Assembly: GCA_021776655.1 (NCBI GenBank)
Contig: JAJFFK010000045.1
Coordinates: 1-64,000 of the forward strand
DNA length: 64,000 nucleotides
From: Henriciella sp.
Lineage (GTDB): Bacteria; Pseudomonadota; Alphaproteobacteria; Caulobacterales; Hyphomonadaceae
Direction of reading: 5' to 3'
Below, piece by piece: positions 24,657 to 31,646 of this stretch (the stretch's first letter is position 1; each line of letters opens with the position of its first letter). The notes under the pieces were generated by a model. It was not told the DNA's origin. It made no database searches and saw only the letters and a program-made list of their open reading frames with translations. A program made the position numbers and the translations under genes.

Positions 24657-25140
24657 GCATGGCACCGAGATTGAAAATGACTGGGTGTTTGTTCCTTCGG
24701 AGAATTTTCCTCCCCCCGCAAGCAGTGGAGGATATTCTTACGCTTTTGCAGATTTTATTCTTCACGCTGACACCCTTTTGCAGTCAAACATACAGATCGG
24801 CGTGCGCCTGTCGCCCGAGGATGACCCTGCCGAGCTGGCTAAACATCTTGGCCGTATCAGCTTGATTGAGATCAGTTTTCCTAGATACACGGATGGTCGA
24901 GGATACTCTCAGGCTCAGCTCTTACGTCGCCGTTATGGCTACCAAGGTGAGTTGCGCGCGGTCGGCCACGTGCTGAGAGATCAGATTCTCTATATGAACC
25001 GTTCAGGGTTTGATGCTTTTGAAACGGCCCGCGCCGACCTATCTGATATTGTAGAAGCGTTGCAGGAATACGCAGACTTCTACCAGCCTGCGGCCGACGG
25101 AAATCAATCCGTCTTTGCGAGGCGACACGAGAAGGCATAA
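24643..25140 (+). CDS. DUF934 family protein (CysI-associated)
   Basis: The 165-residue product has the DUF934 core in its C-terminal two-thirds: LGRISLIEISFPRYTDGRGYSQAQLLRRRYGYQGELRAVGHVLRDQILYMNRSGFDAFE. DUF934 genes accompany cysI/cysH in proteobacteria and are thought to support sulfite reduction, but their biochemistry is not established. Residues 21-45 or so (ENFPPPASSGGYSYAFADFIL) are unlike the rest of the family as I know it and coincide with a decayed repeat at about 24710-24736. The ATG overlaps cysI, so expression is coupled. Confidence 0.88.
   Translation: MPLIKHGTEIENDWVFVPSENFPPPASSGGYSYAFADFILHADTLLQSNIQIGVRLSPEDDPAELAKHLGRISLIEISFPRYTDGRGYSQAQLLRRRYGYQGELRAVGHVLRDQILYMNRSGFDAFETARADLSDIVEALQEYADFYQPAADGNQSVFARRHEKA
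24710..24736 (+). repeat. Decayed palindromic repeat inside DUF934 gene
   Basis: TTCCTCCCCCCGCAAGCAGTGGAGG looks like a worn copy of the CCTCCCCCGC...GCGGGGGAGG head found at 28609 and in cysG. It lies within the reading frame and encodes FPPPASSGG. The match is short, so identity is tentative. Confidence 0.5.
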
Positions 25141-25146
25141 ACCGCG

Positions 25147-25890
25147 ATGGCATATTCGGAGATCCGCATCACCCGTACTGAAACGATCCCTGAACGTCTG
25201 GCCCGTGTGAACGAGGAATTGCGTGACGCCTCGGCGCAAACCGTCTTGCGCGCCGCGATTGTGCGTGAATGGCTGGATGACATTACTTACGTCTCTTCCT
25301 TTGGAGCTGAAAGCGCAGTGATGCTGGCTCTGATCGCCGATGTTGACCCGGATCTGCCAATTGTCTTTCTCGAAACCGGCATGCATTTCCCACAAACGCT
25401 GGATTACAAAGACCAACTGATTGAGCGCCTCGGCCTGTCAAATGTGCGCGCGATCACGCCGCCCGAGGACGAACGCCTCGCACTCGACCCGAAGAACTCG
25501 CTGTGGAAAACCGATCCTGATGCCTGCTGTGCTTTGCGCAAGGTTCGGCCATTGGAACCAGCGCTGGAAGGATTTGGCGCCTGGGTCACAGGTCGCAAAC
25601 GCTTTCATGGCGGCGCGCGTCTGTCGCTGCCAGTGTTTGAACACGCCGCCGGGCGGTTCAAGGTCAATCCAATGGCCAATTGGACCCAGGATGATGTGCA
25701 GGACTATTTCCAGTACCGCCAATTGCCGCGCCACCCCCTGGTCGCGCAGGGCTATCCGTCAATCGGCTGCTGGCCGTGCACCAGACCTGCCGCTGACCCA
25801 TCCGATATCCGCTCTGGCCGCTGGGCCGGGCAGGACAAGAGCGAATGCGGTCTGCACGTTGAAAAGACTGAACGCCCCCGCGTGTTCTAG
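25147..25890 (+). CDS. cysH: Phosphoadenylyl/adenylyl-sulfate reductase (4Fe-4S type)
   Basis: The 247-residue reductase has the Cys pairs C127-C128 (DACCALRKV) and C208-x2-C211 (GCWPCT). These are the four 4Fe-4S ligands typical of APS-reducing bacterial enzymes rather than the clusterless E. coli PAPS form. It ends with the ECGLH catalytic Cys234 motif. VSSFGAESAVMLALI and PIVFLETGMHFPQTL form the nucleotide-binding domain. It reduces activated sulfate to sulfite with thioredoxin. The TAG stop is formed at the boundary of the MITE-like element (25888), so the element abuts the gene exactly. It is the last operon gene here. Confidence 0.95.
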   Translation: MAYSEIRITRTETIPERLARVNEELRDASAQTVLRAAIVREWLDDITYVSSFGAESAVMLALIADVDPDLPIVFLETGMHFPQTLDYKDQLIERLGLSNVRAITPPEDERLALDPKNSLWKTDPDACCALRKVRPLEPALEGFGAWVTGRKRFHGGARLSLPVFEHAAGRFKVNPMANWTQDDVQDYFQYRQLPRHPLVAQGYPSIGCWPCTRPAADPSDIRSGRWAGQDKSECGLHVEKTERPRVF

Positions 25891-26154
25891 GGTCAGGACC
25901 TATTATTTCATCACTTTGGTCGTTTCATCTGGTTGACTGACAAGGCGGAGAGCCGCAGGAAGTATGTTTACTTTCAAGGCTTTCCAACGCTGTCAGTGAA
26001 CCAGATGAAACGATCCCTGCGGGACGTTGCCCTGACCCGGTGCTGCCTGTCGTCAGAGCCTTTTGAAAGGGCTAGCCATTCCTGCAAGTCTCTTCCTAAT
26101 CAGCACCGCGTCAGGACAGCGCCAAAGTGGTAAGATTAATAGGTCCTGACCCTA
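25888..26154. mobile_element. MITE-like inverted-repeat element 1 (267 bp, TA-flanked)
   Basis: The element begins TAGGGTCAGGACCTATTA and ends in the complement, TAATAGGTCCTGACCCTA, with the terminal inverted repeat continuing imperfectly to about 34 bases. TA sits at each edge within CTAG, as for Tc1/mariner/IS630 insertion. There is no transposase. Two further inverted repeats lie inside: 25920-25942 with 25991-26013 (22 of 23 bases paired) and 26029-26045 with 26101-26117. The whole therefore folds into a branched structure. The family is not named because I cannot search for other copies. Confidence 0.75.
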
Positions 26155-26172
26155 GGCCACACTAATGCCCAA

Positions 26173-26793
26173 ATGATCGCCAGAATGCATGCGATGAGCG
26201 CGCGACGAAAACTTTTGGCACTGGCTATTATTGTCTCGGGGCTGTTTGGCCTGAGTGCCCACGCTGATCCGGCCGCAGAAATCGTTGGACCCGAATTGCT
26301 GCGCGAGGCTTTGGTTGCGAGAACCGAAGCGGCCGGAGCAATCTCCAATACAAACTATCTCAGCATTATCGACTACCGTGCGCCATCGCGTGTGCCGCGT
26401 TTCTATCTGGTCGATATGCGCGACATGTCGGCGACCGCGCATCTCGTCGCGCATGGTAAAGGCTCCGACCTTGATCATGATGGTATGGCGGATCAATTCT
26501 CAAACATTGAAGGCTCGAAGATGACCTCGTTGGGTGCGTTCACAACCGGGGCGACCTATTATGGCGCGCATGGCCTGTCGCTAAAGCTCAACGGCTTGGG
26601 CCCCGACAATGACCAAGCCAGGCAACGCCGGATCGTCATTCACGGCGCTGATTATGTTAGCCCCAGCCGCCAGATTCTCGGACGCTCATGGGGTTGCCCG
26701 GCGCTGGAAAATGGCGCCGCGCAGATGATCATTCCACTGATCAAAGGCGGTTCATTCCTCTACGTGGTTGGCGTCAGCAGCGATGCAGGCTAA
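26173..26793 (+). CDS. Exported murein L,D-transpeptidase-like protein (YkuD_2 type)
   Basis: The 206-residue protein has an N-terminal signal (KLLALAIIVSGLFGLSAHA) after a basic start. It carries a catalytic-domain pattern of the murein L,D-transpeptidase YkuD_2 family: VPRFYLVDMRD, VAHGKGSDLDHDG, and RRIVIHGADYVSPS followed by LGRSWGCPALEN, where His and Cys form the active site. It probably acts on peptidoglycan in the periplasm, though related proteins are poorly studied. Three in-frame ATGs are close together (26173, 26185, 26194) without a clear ribosome site. The MITE-like element ends only 18 bases upstream, so it supplies or replaces the upstream region. Confidence 0.82.
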   Translation: MIARMHAMSARRKLLALAIIVSGLFGLSAHADPAAEIVGPELLREALVARTEAAGAISNTNYLSIIDYRAPSRVPRFYLVDMRDMSATAHLVAHGKGSDLDHDGMADQFSNIEGSKMTSLGAFTTGATYYGAHGLSLKLNGLGPDNDQARQRRIVIHGADYVSPSRQILGRSWGCPALENGAAQMIIPLIKGGSFLYVVGVSSDAG

Positions 26794-26802
26794 GCCACCT
26801 TG

Positions 26803-27057
26803 ATGACAGACAAACTCCCCGACCGCCTCGCCATAGATCCCGACAGCCCGTTCTATGATGAGGCGCTGCTCACCCGAGGCATTGGCCTGCGCCTGAACGG
26901 CGAAGAGAAAACCAATGCCGAGGAATATTGCATCTCTGAAGGCTGGATCCGCGTCGCCGCTGGCAAAACGCTGGACCGCAAAGGCAAACCGCTGACCCTG
27001 AAGCTGAAAGGCACAGTCGAAGTGTGGCCGCTGAATGAAAGTGGCAGTGCCTCCTAA
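26803..27057 (+). CDS. DUF3297 protein
   Basis: The 84-residue protein matches the DUF3297 family: DRLAIDPDSPFYDEALLTRGIGLRLNG, then EYCISEGWIRVAAGKTLDRKGKPLTLKLKGTVEVW. It is small and soluble, with no signal peptide, and of unknown function. The ATG used is one codon after a possible TTG. It follows the L,D-transpeptidase gene after nine bases and may share its transcript. Confidence 0.85.
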   Translation: MTDKLPDRLAIDPDSPFYDEALLTRGIGLRLNGEEKTNAEEYCISEGWIRVAAGKTLDRKGKPLTLKLKGTVEVWPLNESGSAS

Positions 27058-27121
27058 CCCGGCTTGCACTAAGGTCTGCGCACCCTAAAGTCGCCCAATA
27101 AGGCTCTTGGGAGGGACCATC

Positions 27122-27181
27122 ATGATCCTGCGCCGCGTCACACAGCACGTCAAAGCCCAGACCTGATTCGCGGTCGATTGA
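27122..27181 (+). pseudogene. Broken 5' copy of the DUF6090-like membrane gene
   Basis: ATGATCCTGCGCCGCGTCAC starts a frame reading MILRRVTQHVKAQT-stop-FAVD-stop. It parallels MLLRRITQHVKTQNWFAV of the intact gene at 27824: Asn-Trp has become Thr plus a stop (TGG to TGA) and the frame closes again after VD. It sits upstream of the ccdAB operator. Most of the copy is missing. Confidence 0.7.
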
Positions 27182-27183
27182 CT

Positions 27184-27216
27184 ATGCGCATGTGTTATGC
27201 GCATATTATACGCATA
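27184..27216 (+). promoter_or_regulatory. Operator-like array ahead of ccdAB
   Basis: Two perfect ATGCGCAT palindromes (27184-27191 and 27197-27204, 13 bases apart) are followed by a degenerate third copy, ATACGCAT (27208-27215). They lie 20-50 bases before the ccdA start. CcdA-type antitoxins repress their own operon at palindromes, so this is the likely site. A TATTATA sequence within the array could be the -10 box. Confidence 0.65.
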
Positions 27217-27235
27217 TGAATTGTGGAGAGACCCA

Positions 27236-27490
27236 ATGCCCGCAAGCATTTCGAAACCTGGCGCCAAGCGCCGCAGCGTCAATTTGACGATTCGTAAAGA
27301 TGTCATCGAGACGGCGAAAGCCCTGAAGCTGAATGCCTCAAAAGCAGCTGAAGCCGGGATTACACAGGCAATCCGCGAGGCGCAGGGCGAGCAATGGCTC
27401 ACAGAGAACCGTGCCGCACTTGCGGCTCACAATAAGCGTATCGAGCGGGACGGGCCGCTCCTTACACCAGACTGGGCAGCAGGGTCATGA
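27236..27490 (+). CDS. ccdA: CcdA-family antitoxin
   Basis: The 84-residue protein has a ribbon-helix-helix N-terminal DNA-binding domain (RRSVNLTIRKDVIETAKALKLNASKAAEAGI). It ends in an acidic/aromatic tail (WLTENRAALAAHNKRIERDGPLLTPDW), the usual CcdA layout in which the tail binds and neutralises CcdB. It represses its own operon. I start at MPASISKPGAK because GGAGAG lies just before it; the frame continues upstream into the operator. Its TGA is followed directly by the ccdB ATG. Confidence 0.93.
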   Translation: MPASISKPGAKRRSVNLTIRKDVIETAKALKLNASKAAEAGITQAIREAQGEQWLTENRAALAAHNKRIERDGPLLTPDWAAGS

Positions 27491-27799
27491 ATGGCACGGT
27501 TTGATGTCTACCGTTTCGCCAGCAAGGCCGCGCCAATGGTTGTTGACGTGCAGGCAGATTTGCTGGGCGAATTGGCCAGCCGGGTTGTTGTGCCGCTGGT
27601 GCCGGAAAAGACAGCAAAGCATGAAACCCTGCCCCGGCTGAAACCGCTTATCCGGGTGGGCGGTACTGACTATATCCTGATGACGACCGACATTGGCGTC
27701 CTGCCGACAAGGCAGCTTGGCGCGCGTGTTGAGAATATTGAGAGCGAGCACCGCGATGACATCACCGCCGCCCTCGATTTCCTGTTTCAAGGCTTTTAG
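27491..27799 (+). CDS. ccdB: CcdB-family gyrase toxin
   Basis: The 102-residue protein aligns with F-plasmid CcdB from MARFDVYRF through VVDVQADLLGELASRVVVPLVP and ILMTTDIGVLPTRQLG to DDITAALDFLFQGF. CcdB poisons DNA gyrase by trapping its cleaved complex. The F-plasmid toxin ends W-G-I and its Trp is important for GyrA binding. Here the ending is Q-G-F, so toxicity may be reduced or differently achieved, though the fold is intact. It follows ccdA directly in one operon and is complete. Confidence 0.92.
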   Translation: MARFDVYRFASKAAPMVVDVQADLLGELASRVVVPLVPEKTAKHETLPRLKPLIRVGGTDYILMTTDIGVLPTRQLGARVENIESEHRDDITAALDFLFQGF

Positions 27800-27823
27800 T
27801 AATATCAACAAAGGGTTCGTCCA

Positions 27824-28579
27824 ATGCTCCTCCGCCGCATCACACAACATGTCAAAACCCAGAACTGGTTCGCCGTCGGGCTTGATTTTGTGATCGTGGT
27901 CTTCGGTGTTTTCATGGGTTTTCAGGTCACCGAATGGGCCGCTGAGCAGAACCAGCGAGCGCGCGAGACAATATACCTGGAAAGGCTGCATGGCGAAGTT
28001 GTGCAACTCACGCAGGACAGGCTTCAGTACACGAGCGATGTTCGGGACAATCAATTGGCGCTGTCGGGTGCGATTGCGGTTTTGCAAAACCAAACGGATC
28101 GCCAGATACTGACGAATGACGAATGTGAAGCGATTGCTGAATCACACATCTATCATGCGCCAACAGCGGATTTGCCAACAATTGCCGAGCTTTTGTCAAC
28201 CGGGCGTTTGGATGCGCTGCAGGCAAACGACGTTCGTACGGCGATCACCAGATTTAACCAAAGCGCCTTGCGCGGCGGTGGTGTGATTGATGCTGTGAAC
28301 AGGAACATTCTTACACTGGCGCGCGTATTTCCGGAACTTATTCAGCTCGAGACTGTTTATGTCGAAAATACGCCCCCGGGAATTAGAACGGCAGCGCGGT
28401 GCGATGCGACCGCGATGAAAGCCAACCCACAATTCATGAACACGTTTGTCGATAACCGAGATCGCTATGCTCACTACGCGGTGTTTGCTGTAGAACCCAC
28501 AACGGAAAAACTGGCTATACTACACGACGCACTGGATGCCGAACTCGGCATTGTTCATGGCGTAGTGGAGAGCGAATAA
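27824..28579 (+). CDS. DUF6090-like single-pass membrane protein
   Basis: The 251-residue protein begins MLLRRITQHVKTQNWFAVGL and has one membrane helix (DFVIVVFGVFMGFQVTEWAAEQ). A soluble helical domain follows with ETIYLERLHGEVVQL, Cys near residues 104 and 193, and ALDAELGIVHGV at the end. The amphipathic start, then helix, then F/I-Q-V-T/S-x-W resembles the DUF6090 arrangement (a V-GVFIG-IQVSNWNE pattern), but I assign it only as similar. It is close behind ccdB (24 bases) and its TAA shares a base with the ATG of a broken copy downstream. Function unknown. Confidence 0.75.
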   Translation: MLLRRITQHVKTQNWFAVGLDFVIVVFGVFMGFQVTEWAAEQNQRARETIYLERLHGEVVQLTQDRLQYTSDVRDNQLALSGAIAVLQNQTDRQILTNDECEAIAESHIYHAPTADLPTIAELLSTGRLDALQANDVRTAITRFNQSALRGGGVIDAVNRNILTLARVFPELIQLETVYVENTPPGIRTAARCDATAMKANPQFMNTFVDNRDRYAHYAVFAVEPTTEKLAILHDALDAELGIVHGVVESE

Positions 28580-28608
28580 TGCTCCTCCGCCGCATCACAC
28601 AACATGTT
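28579..28608 (+). pseudogene. Broken 5' copy of the DUF6090-like gene, cut by a repeat
   Basis: Twenty-nine bases identical to the first 29 of the intact gene at 27824, encoding MLLRRITQHV, are followed immediately by the palindromic repeat. The open frame beyond reads repeat sequence (FPPTRERGRW...) and is not a native protein. The ATG overlaps the TAA of the upstream gene. Confidence 0.75.
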
Positions 28609-28780
28609 AACTTCCCTCCCACGCGTGAGCGGGGGAGGTGGGCCCGTAGGGCTCGGAGGGGGTCGGCGAACGCCAGTGAGGCAAGCGACTTTTCTGTTAT
28701 GCTTCATGGCGCGCAGGACCCCCATCGCCTGCACTCCGCTCCAGCACTTCCCCCGCTCCGCGTGGGAAGAAATAGTGTAT
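28609..28780. repeat. Palindromic GC-rich repeat interrupting a gene copy
   Basis: CTTCCCTCCCACGCGTGAGC and GGGGGAGGTGGGCCC lie at the left; CACTTCCCCCGCTCCGCGTGGGAAG lies at the right and is approximately their complement. Between them are GGAGGGGGTCGGCGAACGCC and a partner-like segment. It belongs to the same family as the one in cysG. Confidence 0.75.
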
Positions 28781-28791
28781 GCAACCAACCC

Positions 28792-28846
28792 ATGATCCTC
28801 CGCCGAATTACTGAACATCCCTTTCCCAACCAATTGGAACAACCTC
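28792..28846 (+). pseudogene. Second broken copy of the DUF6090-like start
   Basis: ATGATCCTCCGCCGAATTAC encodes MILRRITEHPFP, a diverged version of the repeated start module, just after the repeat and in frame with the previous copy. It runs into the start of the following lipoprotein gene in another frame. Only the first nine codons or so remain recognisable. Confidence 0.6.
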
Positions 28847-29326
28847 ATGAAACGCACAATTATTGCCATCCTCGCCCTGACGGTTGCTGCCTGCACGGGC
28901 GCCTCCGACCCTACCACCGAGATGAGCCAGGCCGCCCCGGTTCAGGCGATATATGATGGCTTTACTGCGGGTGATATTCCCGCCGCCATAGCCCAGATGT
29001 CACCGGGCATTATCTGGAACGAGGCCGAGAGTACCGCCTATGCCGATGGCAATCCCTATGTCGGGCCGGACGCAATTGTCTCTGGTGTGTTCATGCGTCT
29101 GGGCACGGAATGGACCGGGTTTGCCGCGACGCCTGTGGAGTTCATCGAGGACGGGAGCCGCATCGCAGTCCTCGGCCGCTACACTGCAACCCATAACACC
29201 ACTGGCAAGGCGCTCGACGCTCAGTTCGTTCACGTCTGGACCGTTGAGGACGGCAAAGTCACCAGCTTCCAGCAATATACCGATACGGCGAAGTATGCGG
29301 CGGTGAGTACGCCACACGCTGAGTGA
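28847..29326 (+). CDS. SnoaL/NTF2-like lipoprotein
   Basis: The 159-residue product has a lipoprotein signal (MKRTIIAILALTVAAC, lipobox VAAC, Cys16). An NTF2-like domain follows: VQAIYDGFTAGDIPAAIAQMSPGIIWNEAES, GPDAIVSGVFMRLG, VLGRYTATHNTTGKALDAQFVHVWTVEDGKVTSFQQYTD. This is the common SnoaL-like fold of secreted ketosteroid-isomerase-type proteins, here anchored to a membrane. Ligand or reaction unknown. It converges with panC, with five bases between the stops. Confidence 0.85.
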   Translation: MKRTIIAILALTVAACTGASDPTTEMSQAAPVQAIYDGFTAGDIPAAIAQMSPGIIWNEAESTAYADGNPYVGPDAIVSGVFMRLGTEWTGFAATPVEFIEDGSRIAVLGRYTATHNTTGKALDAQFVHVWTVEDGKVTSFQQYTDTAKYAAVSTPHAE

Positions 29327-29331
29327 AGCGC

Positions 29332-30204
29332 TCAACCCGCCCGGACAAAGCCCATATTGTCGATCAGCCTGGTCTTGCCGAGCCAGGCGGCGGCAAGGAT
29401 ACGGCCCTCATAGCCCATAGGCACAGGGCCACCGGCCAAGTCTTCGAGTGTGGCCGGGTCAACCGCGCTGACATAGTCTAGCTTGTCGAACCCGGCAGCT
29501 ATGATGCGCGCGCGCGCTTCCTCTAACACCTCAGAAACGGCAACCCCTGCCACGATCCGGATGGCGGCGCGGTGCAGCGCAGCGCTGATCACATTGGCGC
29601 GCGGGCGCTGGTCTTCGGTCAGGTACAAGTTGCGCGAGGACTGGGCGAGGCCATCACGGTCGCGGTAGGTCTCACCGCCAAGCACCTCAATTCCCATACC
29701 AAGGTCGCGCACCATGCGGCGGATGATTTGTAATTGCTGGTAATCTTTCTCGCCAAACACCGCGATGTCAGGCGATACGTGAATGAACAGGCGCGCCACC
29801 ACTGTCGCGACGCCGTAGAAAAAGTGCGGGCGATAGATACCGTCGAGCAGGTCGGACATGGCATCAACGCGAACACGGGTCAGCGAGCCTACCGGGTACA
29901 TCTCCTCAACGCTGGGCAGGTAGACAATATCGCACCCCGCCGCCGCGAGTTTGGCAATGTCTGCATCCTCGGTGCGCGGATAGGTGTCGAGGTCTTCGCC
30001 GGGGGCGAACTGGGCCGGGTTCACGAAAATGCTGGCAATGGTGATATCGGCGCGGTCTGTCGCCAATTTAACCAGCGAGATGTGGCCATCATGCAACGCC
30101 CCCATGGTCGCAACGAACCCGATGGTCTTGCCGCTGCGACGGTGGTTTGAGAGCCGCAAACGAAGCTCATCAAGGGTACGCACAAGGTGTGGACGATTAT
30201 TCAT
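29332..30204 (-). CDS. panC: Pantoate--beta-alanine ligase
   Basis: The 290-residue enzyme carries the nucleotidyl-transferase motif GFVATMGALHDGHISLVKLA (HIGH-like HDGHI), IFVNPAQFAPGEDLDTYPRT, and FGEKDYQQLQIIRRMV with the KxxxK-type region and LAQSSRNLYL. It joins pantoate and beta-alanine with ATP to make pantothenate, in the cytoplasm. I use the ATG giving MNNRPHLVRTL; the longer frame lies in non-coding DNA upstream. It is divergent from the mipZ-side genes; TTAACCAT, a half-site-like sequence reminiscent of CtrA motifs, occurs between them (30242-30249). Confidence 0.96.
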   Translation of the reverse strand: MNNRPHLVRTLDELRLRLSNHRRSGKTIGFVATMGALHDGHISLVKLATDRADITIASIFVNPAQFAPGEDLDTYPRTEDADIAKLAAAGCDIVYLPSVEEMYPVGSLTRVRVDAMSDLLDGIYRPHFFYGVATVVARLFIHVSPDIAVFGEKDYQQLQIIRRMVRDLGMGIEVLGGETYRDRDGLAQSSRNLYLTEDQRPRANVISAALHRAAIRIVAGVAVSEVLEEARARIIAAGFDKLDYVSAVDPATLEDLAGGPVPMGYEGRILAAAWLGKTRLIDNMGFVRAG

Positions 30205-30270
30205 GAGGGAAATGTCCCGAGCCGGATAATGTAAATCATCTGTTAACCATTCAAGGCGATTCTTTAACCC

Positions 30271-30714
30271 ATGAGAAAGAACATCTTCACCACTTTGAAA
30301 ACGCTGATGACGACAGCGCGCACTCTCCTCTACACAGGTCAGGCCCGCGCTGCCAAACCAAATGTCAGTAGAGATCAACTGCCTTCAGCAGGGCCTGGCC
30401 AGACGCACGGCGTTGACGACTGGATGTTTGCCCCCGAGGTCAGCCTCAAGGCGCAGGCCGAACCGCTGGCGTCTGATATGCGCCAATTGTCTTCAAGCCT
30501 GACCGGATTGCGCCAGACGCTTACGCACCTCGCCCGGCCAATACCGGTTGCGACATTGATGCCGTGTGCAATCCATCACCACGACAGCGACTTGTTTGAT
30601 GGTGAGGTTCTACCGCTGCCACCGATACAGGATACGACAATTGGCGGCGACGATATTTTTCTGTTTGACGAAGCTCCGGCTTTTGATGCTTCGCCCGCGC
30701 TCCATGCGGCATAA
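30271..30714 (+). CDS. Hypothetical protein upstream of mipZ
   Basis: I do not recognise this 147-residue protein. The N-terminus is basic and hydrophobic in patches (MRKNIFTTLKTLMTTARTLLY), which could be an amphipathic membrane-binding helix. The middle has a helix (LASDMRQLSSSLTGLRQTLTHLA), and the C-terminal third is acidic and Asp/Gly-rich with DDIFLFDEAPAFDASP. No clear signal peptide. It precedes mipZ by 34 bases on the same strand, so it may be expressed with it and could be related to cell division, but that is inference from position. Confidence 0.55.
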   Translation: MRKNIFTTLKTLMTTARTLLYTGQARAAKPNVSRDQLPSAGPGQTHGVDDWMFAPEVSLKAQAEPLASDMRQLSSSLTGLRQTLTHLARPIPVATLMPCAIHHHDSDLFDGEVLPLPPIQDTTIGGDDIFLFDEAPAFDASPALHAA

Positions 30715-30748
30715 CCATCGCCTTTGACCCCACGGGAGTCCTCAGGCC

Positions 30749-31645
30749 ATGGCCGCTGACGGATATGGACATATTGGCGACACCGTTGCTGAACCGCTAA
30801 CCCTCTCCACCCCGGCACAGAAACAGTGCCGGGTTGTGGTTGTTGGCAATGAGAAAGGCGGCGCAGGCAAATCAACCGTTTCTGTACATTTGGCAATTGC
30901 CTTGATGCGCATGAGTTTGAAGGTCGGCGTGATCGATCTTGATGTACGCCAGCGCACCCTGACACGCTACCTTGAAAACCGTATGCGCTGGATGCAATCA
31001 ACCGGGTCGAAGCTACCAATGCCCGAAATCATTCGGGTTGATGCCAGCAGTGAACGTAATCTCGACTTGGCTGAAAAAGAAGAGACAGAGCGCTTTCACA
31101 CCTCTCTGGAGCGCTTGCGGCGCGTCAGCGATATTGTCATTGTCGATGCGCCGGGCGGCGATACTTACCTCTCACGCATCGCGCATATGACTGCAGACAC
31201 ATTGATCACACCGCTGAATGACAGCTTTGTCGACTTCGACCTGCTCGGTGATGTGAACCCACAAACGCTGGAAGTTCTGCGCCCAAGCTTCTATTCGGAG
31301 ATGGTCTGGAATTGCCGCAAAGCCAAAGCCCGCACGTCACGCCAGCCGATTGACTGGATTGTCATGCGCAACCGGGTATCACCGCTGGAAGCACGAAATA
31401 AGCAAAAAGTCGGCGAGGCGTTGAAGAATCTTGCAAAAAGGATCGGCTTTCGGCTCGCGCCAGGCCTGTCTGAACGAGTGATTTATCGTGAGCTTTTTCC
31501 GGCCGGGTTGACCTTGCTCGATCTGACAGAAAATGGCTCAAACGTTTCGTTCACCATGAGCCATGTTGCGGCGCGTCAGGAATTGCGTGATCTGGTTATT
31601 TTGCTACGCCTGCCAGAGCTGGCTGGGGCCGAAATCTGCTTCTGA
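30749..31645 (+). CDS. mipZ: MipZ, division-plane positioning ATPase
   Basis: The 298-residue ParA-like ATPase has the deviant Walker A NEKGGAGKST (residues 34-43), GVIDLDVRQRTLTRYLENR and the Walker B-like IVIVDAPGGDTYLS. It also carries the typical MipZ segments TPLNDSFVDFDLLG, DWIVMRNRVSPLEARN and GFRLAPGLSERVIYRELFPAGLTLLDL. MipZ forms a polar gradient with ParB and inhibits FtsZ assembly away from midcell. The protein has a 25-residue extension before the P-loop strand. It is followed, two bases after its TGA, by a MITE-like element. Confidence 0.95.
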   Translation: MAADGYGHIGDTVAEPLTLSTPAQKQCRVVVVGNEKGGAGKSTVSVHLAIALMRMSLKVGVIDLDVRQRTLTRYLENRMRWMQSTGSKLPMPEIIRVDASSERNLDLAEKEETERFHTSLERLRRVSDIVIVDAPGGDTYLSRIAHMTADTLITPLNDSFVDFDLLGDVNPQTLEVLRPSFYSEMVWNCRKAKARTSRQPIDWIVMRNRVSPLEARNKQKVGEALKNLAKRIGFRLAPGLSERVIYRELFPAGLTLLDLTENGSNVSFTMSHVAARQELRDLVILLRLPELAGAEICF

Positions 31646-31646
31646 C

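Noticed and set aside
28579-28956. 125-residue open frame after the DUF6090-like gene
   Set aside because: It is a chimera of a broken gene start, a palindromic repeat and another broken start; the true gene there is the lipoprotein at 28847 in another frame.
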